DNA of 64,000 bases from JBFWNG01 sp050251195 (GCA_050251195.1 JBFWNG010000004.1:222986-286985); one strand, 5' to 3'. Positions 25,818 to 35,520 are shown, counted from the stretch's first letter. The notes: a model not told the origin generated them from the sequence alone. Translations and numbers: made by a program.

Positions 25818-28082
25818 ATGAGGAAAGAAATTACTTCACGAAACGACTTTATTGCTGATCTCGACGACAAAATTTTGAAGTTCATGGTAGTATTGGCTAC
25901 CATTATTGTATACCTGTCGGCACTCAAAGATATTAACAACGGCTCCTTTAGGATAGACTGGTTGGTGATCAGAGCTACCTACCTTCCGTACATATTGACC
26001 GTCTACTATCTGACGAAAAGATCTTCAAGGCAGAAAGTCCGCGAAGTTACGGTTTGGGCATCTGCAATATACATCTCAGGGTACTCAAATTATTTTGGGG
26101 CAATAGTTGGCCAGTATATTAACTCTAACTATGTCTTTGGCTTAGTACAATTCTTCTTTGCATTGAGCATTATGCCAGTCAGTAGATTTACATTTTATGG
26201 CACTTTAATTCTATCTCACCTATTATCTTTTACCACCACGCTTCTGTGCACGGGTTCTGTAGCATTTGACCGACAGCTATCACCGCTAATGATTACATTA
26301 AATACATTTTCAGTTATCACATACATCTTTAGCCGTAGAAACATCACAGAGAAGTACCATTCTAGAATTCAAATCGAAGAATTGGTCCAAAAACAGGGCC
26401 AAGCGATAGTTGAGCAGCATCGCAAATTAACAAGAGCAAATACTTTTGAGGCAATCGCACAAACAACTCAAATGCTGGCACATGACATACGAAAGCCTTT
26501 TTCTTTGCTGAAAAGCTCCGTTCATGCTTTGACTCAAGTAACTTCTTTTGACGAGGTCGTCGAAATTTTACCGCCCATTAAACATGGTGTAGACAGAGCT
26601 CTGGTGAAAGTCGAAGGGATGATTCAAGACATCATGGAGCTTGGCAGAGATACGCTGCTTGCGAGAGAGTCGTATTCACCTAAAACAATCGTTTCGGACT
26701 CCTTCGAAGAGATCGCTCAGCTTCATGAGAGCGCAAGTGTGTCAATTGAGTATGATTGGCAACATATACACTGTCTCAGCATTGAGCCCAGTCGGGTCCA
26801 GCGTGTATTTTCCAACATTCTCAATAATGCCATCGAAGCTATGGAAGGGGATGGAAGGGTTTGGATCAAAACCTCTGAGGAAAATGACAACATTCACTTC
26901 GTCATTGGAAATACGGGTACCTTCATCGAAGAAGACAATAGGGAAAAAATTTTCGAGGCATTTTATACCAGCGGAAAGAAAGGCGGCACAGGGTTAGGTC
27001 TTATTATTGCAAAGAAAATAGTAGAAGCCCATGGCGGGAATATTTGGGTGACTGGCAACAGTTGCGAAAAAACTACCGAATTTCACTTCACACTGCCGAG
27101 CCACGAGCACAAGGACCAGGTAGGAAGAAAGTTAATGGGTGAATGTTTGTCGGACTTTGGGTTTATTTCATCAATACCTTTGCCCGCAAGAATTCAACTT
27201 ACGAGAACTCAACAGGTGCAAATTTCAGAGGTTCAGAAGCTAGCTGAAAAAAATGGTGGACTCATTCGAATTGCCCTTGTCGACGATGAAGTTGCCTATC
27301 GCGAGGGATTAGCCATGCTCGTAAGGGAATCAGGATTGGCGGATTGCATTAGTCTTGCCAACTTTTCCGATTCAAAATCAATCTTCGCAATCGATCCTAG
27401 CGAGCTTGAATTTATTATCTGCGATCTCGATCTTGGAGAGCAAGGGATGAACGGCTATGACGTCGTGAAAAATCTTACGGCTGATCCACGATTTACTGGT
27501 TCAGCCTGCATCCATTCCAACAAGGCGCTTACCCAAGATCTGCTGCTTGCAGCAGAATCGGGAGCAAAAGGCTTTCAAGCCAAGCCTATGTCCTTAGACT
27601 ATTTTCTCAAATTTATAATCGACAAATTTCCGATCCCTCCCTATGAGGAAGGAAGAGGCACCAGTCCACCTTGTTCTCATGGGTCAACTACTGCCACTCC
27701 ATTAATAGCTTTCGTAGATGATGATCCGCTGGTGAGACATTTAGCAAGAAGGAATATCGATGACGCGTTAGTCCAAACATTCTCAAGTCCTGAGCAATTT
27801 CTGTCTGAACTGGACAAGACTGTAAAAGTCGACCTCCTTGCTGGTTTAATAACTGATAACTATTTTGGAAAATTATCTGCAATGTCAGGTGTTGAATTTT
27901 CTAAACTTTTGCGTGTGATGGGTTTTAAGGGGCGCATTGTCTTGTGTTCTGATATTGGTGCCGAGGATATAGAATTCCAGGACGCCATTGATGGCAGGAT
28001 CGATAAGTCAGAGATGCCAAAATGGAGTGAGATATGTAGTCTTGGTCGCATTTCCACGTCGAAAGAATACAAAAATGCATAA
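25818..28082 (+). CDS. Hybrid histidine kinase with six-helix sensor and two receivers
   Basis: 754 residues from ATG 25818 (AAAGGATCGCTG before it); a longer reading overlaps the oxygenase gene. About six membrane helices in the first 190 residues with almost no outside loops, so it likely senses a membrane-soluble or small ligand. Then a coiled coil, HisKA (MLAHDIRKPFSLL), HATPase with N-box NILNNAIEAM and G2 GGTGLGL; G1 reads GNTGTF, with Asn in place of Asp. Receiver one (phospho-Asp in ICDLDLGEQG) and a terminal receiver two (FVDDDP, Asp in ITDNYFG). The six-helix plus receiver plan resembles CqsS/LqsS-type autoinducer kinases, though the likeness is architectural only. Third gene of the thioesterase/oxygenase operon. 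Confidence 0.88.
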   Translation: MRKEITSRNDFIADLDDKILKFMVVLATIIVYLSALKDINNGSFRIDWLVIRATYLPYILTVYYLTKRSSRQKVREVTVWASAIYISGYSNYFGAIVGQYINSNYVFGLVQFFFALSIMPVSRFTFYGTLILSHLLSFTTTLLCTGSVAFDRQLSPLMITLNTFSVITYIFSRRNITEKYHSRIQIEELVQKQGQAIVEQHRKLTRANTFEAIAQTTQMLAHDIRKPFSLLKSSVHALTQVTSFDEVVEILPPIKHGVDRALVKVEGMIQDIMELGRDTLLARESYSPKTIVSDSFEEIAQLHESASVSIEYDWQHIHCLSIEPSRVQRVFSNILNNAIEAMEGDGRVWIKTSEENDNIHFVIGNTGTFIEEDNREKIFEAFYTSGKKGGTGLGLIIAKKIVEAHGGNIWVTGNSCEKTTEFHFTLPSHEHKDQVGRKLMGECLSDFGFISSIPLPARIQLTRTQQVQISEVQKLAEKNGGLIRIALVDDEVAYREGLAMLVRESGLADCISLANFSDSKSIFAIDPSELEFIICDLDLGEQGMNGYDVVKNLTADPRFTGSACIHSNKALTQDLLLAAESGAKGFQAKPMSLDYFLKFIIDKFPIPPYEEGRGTSPPCSHGSTTATPLIAFVDDDPLVRHLARRNIDDALVQTFSSPEQFLSELDKTVKVDLLAGLITDNYFGKLSAMSGVEFSKLLRVMGFKGRIVLCSDIGAEDIEFQDAIDGRIDKSEMPKWSEICSLGRISTSKEYKNA

Positions 28083-28129
28083 GGAAATTTGCCACTGGCT
28101 GAATTGGTCTTTGGACTAATACTCGATCT

Positions 28130-28155
28130 AAACCTGCGCTAGAGCAGGTTTTCGC
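28130..28155 (+). terminator. Terminator of the thioesterase-oxygenase-kinase operon
   Basis: AAACCTGC and GCAGGTTT form an eight-pair stem with a six-base loop, 47 bases after the kinase stop. The T-run is short (TTTTCG). Confidence 0.65.
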
Positions 28156-28325
28156 CTTAAGTCATTGATTTGAAGGTTTATTTGTTAGGCGTTGGGCCGC
28201 TTCGGAGGATCATTTTCCAATCTTACTAGGAATGTTGTGCGCATGTCCCAGAGATGTTGAATAGTGACTTCGTATTAGCAAAGGTTCGTTCTCTTACTGA
28301 ATAAAAGCAGCAAAATGAGGAAAAA

Positions 28326-29147
28326 ATGATGCGCGGAACAACTTCCGAAAAACGTCTCTTCGAAGACCAGAAGCGAAAGCAATCATTTGACCAAATTGCT
28401 TCTCTCTATGATCAATATCGACCGGGATACCCCCAAGGGTTGTTTGATTTTCTGATTCGTGAAACGAATCTTGGTCCCAAATCAGTCGCGATCGAGATAG
28501 GTTGCGGTTCAGGGCAAGCGACGATCGGTTTTGCTGATACGGGAGCCTCTTTAACGTGTATCGACATAAGCCCGGAGCTTCTCAATATTGCTCGGCAAAA
28601 ATTTGTGAACTATCGAAATATTCAGTTTCTCGATGTTTCCTTCGAGGACCTTTCGGTAGCGCCACAAACCTGCGATCTCGTTTTTTCTGCTCAAGCTTTC
28701 CATTGGATAAACTTTGAAACTGGAATTCCCAAATGCTACCAATTTTTGAAAGCAGGTGGGTGCCTGGCGCTGATCTGGAATAGTAGCGTGCTATTTCCCC
28801 CATCCGTGCGAAAACAATTAGATGACCTCTATCGTACGACTCTCAATGACTTTAGGACCTCGGAGGAAATTGAAGATCGGAGCCACAAGGTTCTTCAAGA
28901 GCGATACGATCAGATTGATAAAATGCAGTTGTTTTCTAAAATAGAGACCCATTCCTTTACACATCTCGTCAACTATTCGACCGACGCATACGTCGGCCTA
29001 CTCCAAACCCACTCGGACCATAGCACGCTCCCATCCGAGCGCTTGCATTCACTGTTAACCGGGGTCAGGAAAATTTTTGATTCCGCCGGAGGAACGGTTC
29101 AAGGGGAATATCGAACAAGCGTGATCCTTGGGGAGAAGAGACTATAG
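28326..29147 (+). CDS. Class I SAM-dependent methyltransferase
   Basis: 273 residues; the gene opens ATG-ATG and has GAGGAAAAA before it. The SAM-binding motif I is VAIEIGCGSGQATIGFA near 58-74, followed by the acidic end of strand two (CIDISPELLNIA), and the post-motif segment DLVFSAQAFHWI, as in UbiE/Methyltransf_11 enzymes. The N-terminus has FDQIASLYDQYRPGYP, typical of small-molecule methylases of this group. Yeast-type trans-aconitate methylases share this form, but the substrate is not readable. Single gene; its stop faces folA. Confidence 0.88.
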   Translation: MMRGTTSEKRLFEDQKRKQSFDQIASLYDQYRPGYPQGLFDFLIRETNLGPKSVAIEIGCGSGQATIGFADTGASLTCIDISPELLNIARQKFVNYRNIQFLDVSFEDLSVAPQTCDLVFSAQAFHWINFETGIPKCYQFLKAGGCLALIWNSSVLFPPSVRKQLDDLYRTTLNDFRTSEEIEDRSHKVLQERYDQIDKMQLFSKIETHSFTHLVNYSTDAYVGLLQTHSDHSTLPSERLHSLLTGVRKIFDSAGGTVQGEYRTSVILGEKRL

Positions 29148-29155
29148 TCGACGTA

Positions 29156-29674
29156 TCAATCCGACGCCTGTCCTGCTCCCGTTCTTCGATAAACGAGAAA
29201 AGAAAAAGGCAGCGGCTGGTCGTCATGCGCTTGCATTTCTTCGACGGCGAATTCGCCTGATTTGATTTCGGGATAGAAGGTGTCGCCTTCAAAGGTTTGG
29301 TGTATGAGCGTGAGGTAGATTTTGTCCACCATGTCGGTGGTTTGTTTATACAGTTCGCCCCCGCCGATGATAAACGCTTCGTCTTTCCATTCCTTGGAAA
29401 GGCCTTCGCATACCTTAAGCGCCTCAGAAATAGAGGATACGAACTTCACCGTGGGACCGTAGTCCGCTTTGGGAATCGTTCGACTCACGACCACGGAGAA
29501 ACGTCCTGGCAGTGGTTTGCCTACCGATTCAAAAGTCTTGCGGCCCATAATGATTGCATGACCCATCGTCTTCTCTCGGAAATAGCGTAAGTCTTCCTTG
29601 AGGTGCCACGGCATTTTTCCCTGGTACCCGATGACTCCGTTTTCCGCGCATGCGACGATGTGTGAAACAATCAT
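29156..29674 (-). CDS. folA: Dihydrofolate reductase
   Basis: 172 residues. Reduces dihydrofolate to tetrahydrofolate with NADPH. Seen: VIGYQGKMPWHLKEDL with catalytic Asp28 and Trp23, the nucleotide-binding GRKTFESVGKPLPGR and the IIGGGELY segment near 102-109. The start overlaps the thyA stop by four bases (ATGA), so the two enzymes that consume and regenerate the folate of dTMP synthesis are co-translated. Start codon choice is fixed by this overlap. Confidence 0.97.
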   Translation of the reverse strand: MIVSHIVACAENGVIGYQGKMPWHLKEDLRYFREKTMGHAIIMGRKTFESVGKPLPGRFSVVVSRTIPKADYGPTVKFVSSISEALKVCEGLSKEWKDEAFIIGGGELYKQTTDMVDKIYLTLIHQTFEGDTFYPEIKSGEFAVEEMQAHDDQPLPFSFLVYRRTGAGQASD

Positions 29675-30465
29675 ACGGCCACCGGAGCTTTAATACGGGG
29701 ATGCGGATTGTAGTCTTCGAGCGTGAAGTCTTCGTAGGTGAAATCAAAAATATTCTTTACGTTGGGATTCATTTTCATCTTTGGCAGCGGTCGCGGTTCG
29801 CGGCTGAGTTGTTCTTTCACCTGATCCATATGGTTGAGGTAAAGGTGCGCGTCGCCCAGCGTGTGGACGAATTCATGAGCTTTGAGGCCGCAGGCTTGGG
29901 CCATCATCATCGTGAGAAGCGCGTAGCTGGCAATGTTGAACGGCACGCCGAGGAAAACGTCAGCGCTCCGTTGGTAGAGCTGGCACGAAAGGCCCTGTTT
30001 AGAAACGTAAAATTGAAAAAACGCATGACACGGGGGAAGAGCCATGAGACCAACTTCGCCCGGATTATAAGCCACGACGAGATGGCGGCGCGACATAGGG
30101 TCGTTCTTAATGCTTTGCACGACGTTGGCGATTTGATCGACGGTCTCACCGCTAGGCGAGCGCCACGATCGCCACTGAGCGCCGTACACACGGCCTAAGT
30201 CGCCGTTTTGGTCGGCCCACTCGTTCCATATCGAGACGTTATTGTCTTTGAGGTACTTAATATTCGTGTCACCCTTAAGGAACCAAAGAAGTTCATGAAT
30301 AATGGACTTGAGATGGCATTGTTTGGTCGTCACCAGGGGAAAACCTTGTTGCAGGTCGAAACGCATTTGGTGGCCGAACACGCTCAGTGTTCCCGTGCCC
30401 GTGCGATCTTCTCGCTGTTCGCCTGTCTTAAGGACATGTTGCATCAATTCTAGATATGATTTCAT
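29671..30465 (-). CDS. thyA: Thymidylate synthase
   Basis: 264 residues from the ATG at 30465, the same length as the Escherichia coli enzyme; a TTG five codons upstream is less likely. Makes dTMP from dUMP with methylene-tetrahydrofolate. Active-site Cys lies in ALPPCHAFFQFY near 146; the Arg pair and substrate loops QREDRTGTGT, LWFLKGDTN, RSADVFLGVPFNIASYA and HTLGDAHLYLNH are all there. Forms an operon with folA, overlapping by four bases. Confidence 0.97.
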   Translation of the reverse strand: MKSYLELMQHVLKTGEQREDRTGTGTLSVFGHQMRFDLQQGFPLVTTKQCHLKSIIHELLWFLKGDTNIKYLKDNNVSIWNEWADQNGDLGRVYGAQWRSWRSPSGETVDQIANVVQSIKNDPMSRRHLVVAYNPGEVGLMALPPCHAFFQFYVSKQGLSCQLYQRSADVFLGVPFNIASYALLTMMMAQACGLKAHEFVHTLGDAHLYLNHMDQVKEQLSREPRPLPKMKMNPNVKNIFDFTYEDFTLEDYNPHPRIKAPVAV

Positions 30466-30509
30466 AGGAGAGTGACCCAAATTGTCTTTTGGGTACTATA
30501 TGACATGGT

Positions 30510-31124
30510 CTAAGGCTGTATCAACCTGTTTATTACGTCAAAGTACAGTGCAGCTTGCTTGGCGCCGCTCATGAGGTCGGAATCTTCCCGCGTCTTAAGA
30601 ATGTGATCCGTGATTTGAACGACAAGTTCCCAGGTCAGCTTATTAAGAAGGCTTTTGGGAATGTCGGTCCTCACCGCTCCGAGCTTTTGGCCGGATTCTA
30701 TATGCCGGGACAGCCACTCTTCGAGCGATTTGGTAAGTTCGAACGCTGGATGTTCGCTCGACGTTGCTTCCGCAAACACGCGGTTCAAAAATTTCGCGAA
30801 TCCCGGTTTGCTGTGGAAGAAGTCCACCAAACAACCAAATAAGTTATGCGACGTTAGAATGAAATCTTCTTTGGTGGAAACAGGTACTGTGAGTTGTGCG
30901 AGCTTTGTTTTGAGGTCCGTGGTGCTATGCTGGATCAAAGTCAGGTAGATGTCTTCTTTTGACGTGAAGTAATAGTAAAGAGTCCCTTTGCTTAGGCCCG
31001 AACTCTTAATTATTTGATTGTAAGATGCCGAACCGAAATCATGCTTAGAAAATTCTCCTAGCGCGGCGGAGAATAGCTTCGCCATTTTCGCAAAATCTAG
31101 ATTGCCAATTCTGGGCGTCGGCAT
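30510..31124 (-). CDS. TetR/AcrR family transcription regulator
   Basis: 204 residues. The N-terminal helix-turn-helix reads SASYNQIIKSSGLSKGTLYY followed by YFTSKEDIY, the standard TetR DNA-binding signature (about 15-60). The C-terminal ligand domain is helical and unlike any I can name. It reads leftwards, 44 bases upstream of thyA's start and could be in that transcript, or it may control the divergent tldD gene 117 bases away; TetR genes often regulate a neighbour. I see no clear palindrome in the gap. Confidence 0.9.
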   Translation of the reverse strand: MPTPRIGNLDFAKMAKLFSAALGEFSKHDFGSASYNQIIKSSGLSKGTLYYYFTSKEDIYLTLIQHSTTDLKTKLAQLTVPVSTKEDFILTSHNLFGCLVDFFHSKPGFAKFLNRVFAEATSSEHPAFELTKSLEEWLSRHIESGQKLGAVRTDIPKSLLNKLTWELVVQITDHILKTREDSDLMSGAKQAALYFDVINRLIQP

Positions 31125-31241
31125 ATCAATAACTTTCTATGGTGTTTTGAAATATTTTAACTTGTACGGCCACATGATTCTACATTTTTATAAAGCAAGT
31201 GGCATTTTTTTGTGTTATGGAACGTAAAACCTTACTGACAC

Positions 31242-32693
31242 ATGGATTGGGTTTTGTACCAACAACACATGAAAAGCTTTTTGAATGAAGTGGCAAGCTC
31301 TGTCGACTATGTGAGTTTGCGCAGCCACGATCAACGCTACGAACGACTTTTCGTGAAGCGGAATGTCTTTCAACCTTCTTATGAGGGCTTGACGCGCGGA
31401 ATCATGATTACCGTTTGCGATAAGGGCGGTCTTGGGTACGCGGCAACGAGCGATCTGACGCGATCGGGTCTGAAGCGTGCCTTTGATAAGGCGTGCGACT
31501 TTGCCCGAACCTTTAAAGATAAAATGGTTGTCGACTATGCACAAATACCTTGGCATAGCGGTTCGGGGGAATACCGAACCCAGGTTAAGACGCCTTGGGA
31601 TTCCGTTTCCAAAACCGACAAGATTAATTTATTGATGAATCTTTCGCGCCAGCTGCCCATAACGAAAGAAATTGTGCACTGGGAGGCCGAGCTTGTCCAT
31701 ACGACGACGGACAAACTCATTCTCAACTCGTTGGGAGCTGAAGTCTTTCAAAGAATAGAAACGATCGTTCCTGATCTCGATGTCGTTGCGAGTCGCGGAG
31801 CGGAATCGTTTAGCCGGACGTTTGGCGCGGGGCGCGTTTGCTATCAAGGGGGCCTCGAAATACTTTCTCAAGTGGGCTATGAGACCTCTGGCGTCAAATT
31901 GGCGCAGGAAGCGTTAAGCTTGCTCGACGCGGAAGAATGTCCGACGGGAGCCATGGACCTGCTCTTAGCGCCGGACCAAATGATCCTGCAGATTCACGAA
32001 TCCATTGGGCACCCTCTCGAACTGGATCGAATTCTCGGCGATGAAAGAAATATGGCGGGCCGAAGTTTCGTAACCCCCGACATGTTTGGAAATTACCAAT
32101 ACGGTTCGCCTCTGCTGAACATTACGTTCGATCCGGCATTTGCGAACGAAGCCGCTAGCTATGGATTCGACGATGAAGGCACGAAAGCTCAGAAAGAATA
32201 TCTCATTAAAGACGGTATTCTGGTGCGAGCTTTGGGCGGCACGGTTTCACAATCCCGCTCGGAGGTTCCTGGCGTTTCCTGTGCACGCGCGTGCGACTGG
32301 AATCGACCTGCCATCGACCGGATGGCGAATCTCAATCTCGAGCCAGGCACGGCGACTTTTGACGAATTGGTCGCAGGCGTCGAGAAGGGCGTTTACATGC
32401 GTAGCAACTCGTCCTGGTCTATTGACGATTCTCGTCGAAAGTTTCAGTTTGGATGCGAGATTGCTCAACTCATAGAAGACGGAGAGTTGACTCGTGTCGT
32501 GCGCAAACCGAACTACCGCGGCGTTTCATCCACTTTCTGGCGGAATCTTATCAAGGTGGGAAACAAAGGAACGGCTCAAACCCTAGGCTCGCCCTATTGC
32601 GGCAAGGGAGAACCAAACCAAGTCATTTCGGTGGGCCACGCATCGCCAGCCTGTTTGTTTAAAGACGTTCAGGTGTTTGGAGGCGGACGGTGA
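31242..32693 (+). CDS. tldD: TldD-type metalloprotease subunit
   Basis: 483 residues, the usual size. The HExxxH-type zinc site of the family is seen as IHESIGHPLELDRILGDE near 250. The C-terminus carries the conserved GxKGTxQxLGSPYCGKGEP run in parts (KGTAQTLG, CGKGEPNQ). TldD with TldE forms a protease chamber that degrades unfolded peptides and matures peptides such as microcin B17 and the CcdA antitoxin. The next gene overlaps by four bases (GTGA) and encodes the partner. The start ATG is in a region with little ribosome-site signal, so a shorter N-terminus is possible. Confidence 0.92.
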   Translation: MDWVLYQQHMKSFLNEVASSVDYVSLRSHDQRYERLFVKRNVFQPSYEGLTRGIMITVCDKGGLGYAATSDLTRSGLKRAFDKACDFARTFKDKMVVDYAQIPWHSGSGEYRTQVKTPWDSVSKTDKINLLMNLSRQLPITKEIVHWEAELVHTTTDKLILNSLGAEVFQRIETIVPDLDVVASRGAESFSRTFGAGRVCYQGGLEILSQVGYETSGVKLAQEALSLLDAEECPTGAMDLLLAPDQMILQIHESIGHPLELDRILGDERNMAGRSFVTPDMFGNYQYGSPLLNITFDPAFANEAASYGFDDEGTKAQKEYLIKDGILVRALGGTVSQSRSEVPGVSCARACDWNRPAIDRMANLNLEPGTATFDELVAGVEKGVYMRSNSSWSIDDSRRKFQFGCEIAQLIEDGELTRVVRKPNYRGVSSTFWRNLIKVGNKGTAQTLGSPYCGKGEPNQVISVGHASPACLFKDVQVFGGGR

Positions 32694-34015
32694 AAGAGCA
32701 CTTTCTAAAAATCTGCGACAACGCATTCTCGAGTTTGCGTGAAAACGAGCATTTATTTTCTTATCTTTCCGCCGAATCATCAGATTTTTGTAGATTTAAC
32801 AAAGGTCTTATCCGGCAGCTCGGCAATGTGCAGCAAGCCTATGTCTATATGTCCTTTATTTCGCGTCAACGTATCATGACGAAGCAATTTGGCTTTACCT
32901 TTGACGTCGAAACGGACACAAAGTCCATAACAGATTTTATTGCGACGAGCCGAAACGAGATTGACGGCTTGCCTGAAGATCCTTATCTAACCTTTTCTCA
33001 GATTCCGGTCCGCGAATCCAACAGCGCATCAGGCACCTCGGCGACAAAGGAAATTGTGACCCAGGTTGCGGATTTGGCGAGAGGGTCCGACTTTGTCGGG
33101 TTTTTGGCGAATGGCACCATGATGAACGGCTGCAAGTCTTCTGTGGGCCACGAGTTGTGGAATGAATCGGCAGGACACAACTTAGGTTGGAGCATCTACG
33201 CAAAAGAAGATAAGGCCATAAAAGGCAGCTACGCCGACGCCGTGTGGGACAGCAGAAAGTTTTCCCGCCTGATCGAGGACAATCGCCGAAACGTAGCGAT
33301 CCTTGATCGCTCGGCAAAAAAACTTGCTCCAGGTACCTATAGAGTTTTCCTTGAACCTTCCGCCATGTGGGAGATCATAGGACTGCTTTGCTGGGGAGGC
33401 TTCAGCTATGCCCGGTACAAGGAGACGCAAAGTCCGCTACGCCAGCTCTATGATAATCACAGCCACTTCAGTCCGCTGCTTACTGTCAGTCAGAAGTTGG
33501 GAGCATTGCCCGCGGTAGCGCCGCAATTCAATCACCTCGGGTTTACGAAAAAGAAAGCCATGAATTTCATCGATAAAGGTCGCCCAGGAGAATTGCTCGT
33601 GTCGCCAAGAAGCGCGAAAGAGTACGGCGTTGAGAGCAACGGAGCTGATTCCTCGGAGTCGCCGGTGGCGTTGGTGGTCGAGGGCGGAGGGCTGAGACAG
33701 GAAGAAGCGCTAGAACGGCTTGGCACGGGTATTTGGATTGGAAACCTCTGGTATTTGAACTTTTCTGACAAAAAAACCTGCGGAGCGACGGGTATGACGC
33801 GTTTCGGCTCGTTTTGGGTAGAAGACGGAAAGATTGTTGCTCCTATAGAAGTGATGAGATTCGACGATAGCATGTACGAAACGCTCGGTCGCAACTTGGA
33901 GGATTTGACGCAAGACGTCGCAACTTTCTACAGCGATTCGACTTATTCTCAGAGGTCGCGGGAAAGTATTCAAGTTCCTGGGGCTTTGATCAGCGGATTA
34001 AGATTCACGTTATAA
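32690..34015 (+). CDS. pmbA: TldE/PmbA-type metalloprotease subunit
   Basis: 441 residues from a GTG that overlaps the tldD stop. TldE lacks the zinc motif by family rule and none is seen. Shared fold segments are visible: the ELWNESAGHNLGWSIY region, the TYRVFLEPSAMWEIIGLL segment, VEGGGLRQEEALERLGTGIWIGNLWYLN and TGMTRFGSFWVEDGKI, which are close to PmbA. With TldD it makes the heterodimeric protease. No TldD/E substrate gene (bacteriocin) is visible in the window. A small periplasmic protein gene follows after 14 bases. Confidence 0.92.
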   Translation: MKEHFLKICDNAFSSLRENEHLFSYLSAESSDFCRFNKGLIRQLGNVQQAYVYMSFISRQRIMTKQFGFTFDVETDTKSITDFIATSRNEIDGLPEDPYLTFSQIPVRESNSASGTSATKEIVTQVADLARGSDFVGFLANGTMMNGCKSSVGHELWNESAGHNLGWSIYAKEDKAIKGSYADAVWDSRKFSRLIEDNRRNVAILDRSAKKLAPGTYRVFLEPSAMWEIIGLLCWGGFSYARYKETQSPLRQLYDNHSHFSPLLTVSQKLGALPAVAPQFNHLGFTKKKAMNFIDKGRPGELLVSPRSAKEYGVESNGADSSESPVALVVEGGGLRQEEALERLGTGIWIGNLWYLNFSDKKTCGATGMTRFGSFWVEDGKIVAPIEVMRFDDSMYETLGRNLEDLTQDVATFYSDSTYSQRSRESIQVPGALISGLRFTL

Positions 34016-34029
34016 ATTGAGAGAGATAT

Positions 34030-34503
34030 ATGAAACTTAAAGCTTTTGCTCTTATTGCGGCGGTAGTTGTCCCATGTGCTCAGGCCGAAACTCTGAAGCT
34101 CGCCGTTGTCAAAATAGATGGTGAAAGGTTTGAGAAGTATATGGGCGATCAGGGATCAAGCGTCTATCTCCCGAGCAGGGTATTTACTCCAGAAGAGAAG
34201 GCCGCCAGCGCGCTCTGCGAACCTGATTTAGCCGGTCGTGAGGTTCTTGTCTTGCGCGAGAGCGTTCCCCTAGCGGAAGCAAGCGTCAAAGAAGAGACAA
34301 AGCTCGTCGAGATGCTGAAGATCTGCGGCAAGAGCCGGGAGGCTATAGCTCCCAAAACCAAAGCCGCAGAATCTAAGATTCAGTACAAGGTCGAGCAGAC
34401 CACTGATCCCGACAAAAAATCTGGCGTCAAAGCGATACTGCCCAATGGCGGAGGGTCCTTCCACATCGAGCATAAGCCAGACGCCAAGAAAGACCCTGAG
34501 TAA
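34030..34503 (+). CDS. Small periplasmic protein of unknown function
   Basis: 157 residues with a clear signal peptide ending CAQA. The mature protein has two Cys (SALCEPDL and KICGKS), a Lys/Glu-rich middle and a Gly-rich tail (NGGGSFHIEHKP). It follows tldE by 14 bases and may be co-transcribed, with GAGAGATAT before its ATG. No family recognised. The next gene converges from one base away. Confidence 0.75.
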   Translation: MKLKAFALIAAVVVPCAQAETLKLAVVKIDGERFEKYMGDQGSSVYLPSRVFTPEEKAASALCEPDLAGREVLVLRESVPLAEASVKEETKLVEMLKICGKSREAIAPKTKAAESKIQYKVEQTTDPDKKSGVKAILPNGGGSFHIEHKPDAKKDPE

Positions 34504-34504
34504 C

Positions 34505-35353
34505 CTACTGAGGCATCATTTCAGGCCACCTGCAAGAAGTCGGCTGCTCTACGCCGTCAACAACAAGGATTTGAGAGAATGACCAGGGGCCAAATCTAAG
34601 CTCGTGTCTAATGTTGACGTTCTTCGAGGATGATTCGCAGTAGTAAACTCCCCTTGGAATGTTTTCGTCGGGAATTCGCTTTATTTCCGCATCGCAGTGA
34701 TCCAGGTTGACGATGTCGGCTGTGCCGTCCGCTTTGGTCATCGTAACGGTGGCTGACGAGAAAATGTCAAAAACGTCTGAAAAATGGGGATGGCCAAAAT
34801 CTTTGTAGTTGTCGATCGTGATGGCGCGGTCGTCGGTTTTGCATTGAAAACCCTTCGACAGGTAACCAAGAACGAGTTTGGTTTCGGACTTTTCAATAAC
34901 GTCAAAATAATAATTGATGAATGAAAGGCAGCCATCGTTGTTTTCACCGGGAACAAGAGTAAGTTCAAAGCCACGCTCTGTCGCGACCGCTTCGGTGGCG
35001 CAAGGCACCATTCTCTTGATTGTGTCAATCACGAGTTCTTGCGAAGAAGTCTTAAACATCTTAATGCGAATCGTTGTGGGCGAGCGATCTTCTATTTGGA
35101 ACAGCAAGGGTGCTTGTCCCAAATAGCACTTGTCCGGAGTGGAACCTTCTTTTATTGCGACGGTTACGACATCGCCTTCGCGCGTTGCTGATTCTGCGCA
35201 AGGCAATAGCGACATGTAGTGGGTAAACTTATCATAGTACTCTTCTTCCGTAAGCTGTTCGTGTGAAGAAATGCGAGATGAAGAGTTGTTGTTTTGTGCG
35301 CCGCAGGACATTAAGAGTGTCGTGAAAGCCCAAAATGCGTACCGTAGTTTCAT
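34505..35353 (-). CDS. Lipoprotein, paralogue of the one at 60420
   Basis: 282 residues, lipobox LLMSC. Two similar halves: each has a short helix with PC (SLLPCAESATREGD; RMVPCATEAVATERG) followed by a charged beta strand and a Cys (DKCYLG; DGCLSF). The C-terminus ends with a VVDG..Q.TSC strand. The product of 60420-61256 has the same plan: DKMPCENE, RLPCVESGVATEQDG, then LLIDGQQKQLSC. The paired-domain design suggests a binding protein; nothing catalytic is seen. Its region upstream holds a REP-like hairpin and a possible degenerate copy of the 16-bp operator. Confidence 0.8.
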   Translation of the reverse strand: MKLRYAFWAFTTLLMSCGAQNNNSSSRISSHEQLTEEEYYDKFTHYMSLLPCAESATREGDVVTVAIKEGSTPDKCYLGQAPLLFQIEDRSPTTIRIKMFKTSSQELVIDTIKRMVPCATEAVATERGFELTLVPGENNDGCLSFINYYFDVIEKSETKLVLGYLSKGFQCKTDDRAITIDNYKDFGHPHFSDVFDIFSSATVTMTKADGTADIVNLDHCDAEIKRIPDENIPRGVYYCESSSKNVNIRHELRFGPWSFSQILVVDGVEQPTSCRWPEMMPQ

Positions 35354-35520
35354 GAAAAATTTTCCTCCAAAAGAAATGAAAAGGCTGAAGTCATTGCCGC
35401 ACAGAGATTCCTGATCAGGGGCGACGTAAAAAGGTTTGGAGGATACTGAATTGGTCGTTGAAACGCAATATGGTGAGATGGATTTTTTTTAAGGAGTATT
35501 GACTGGTTGGCCGGTTGATG

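Noticed and set aside
35499..35517. Fourth copy of the 16-bp operator
   Set aside because: TTGACTGGTTGGCCGGTTG matches only in part and has a different half spacing; left out of the feature list and noted as weak likeness.
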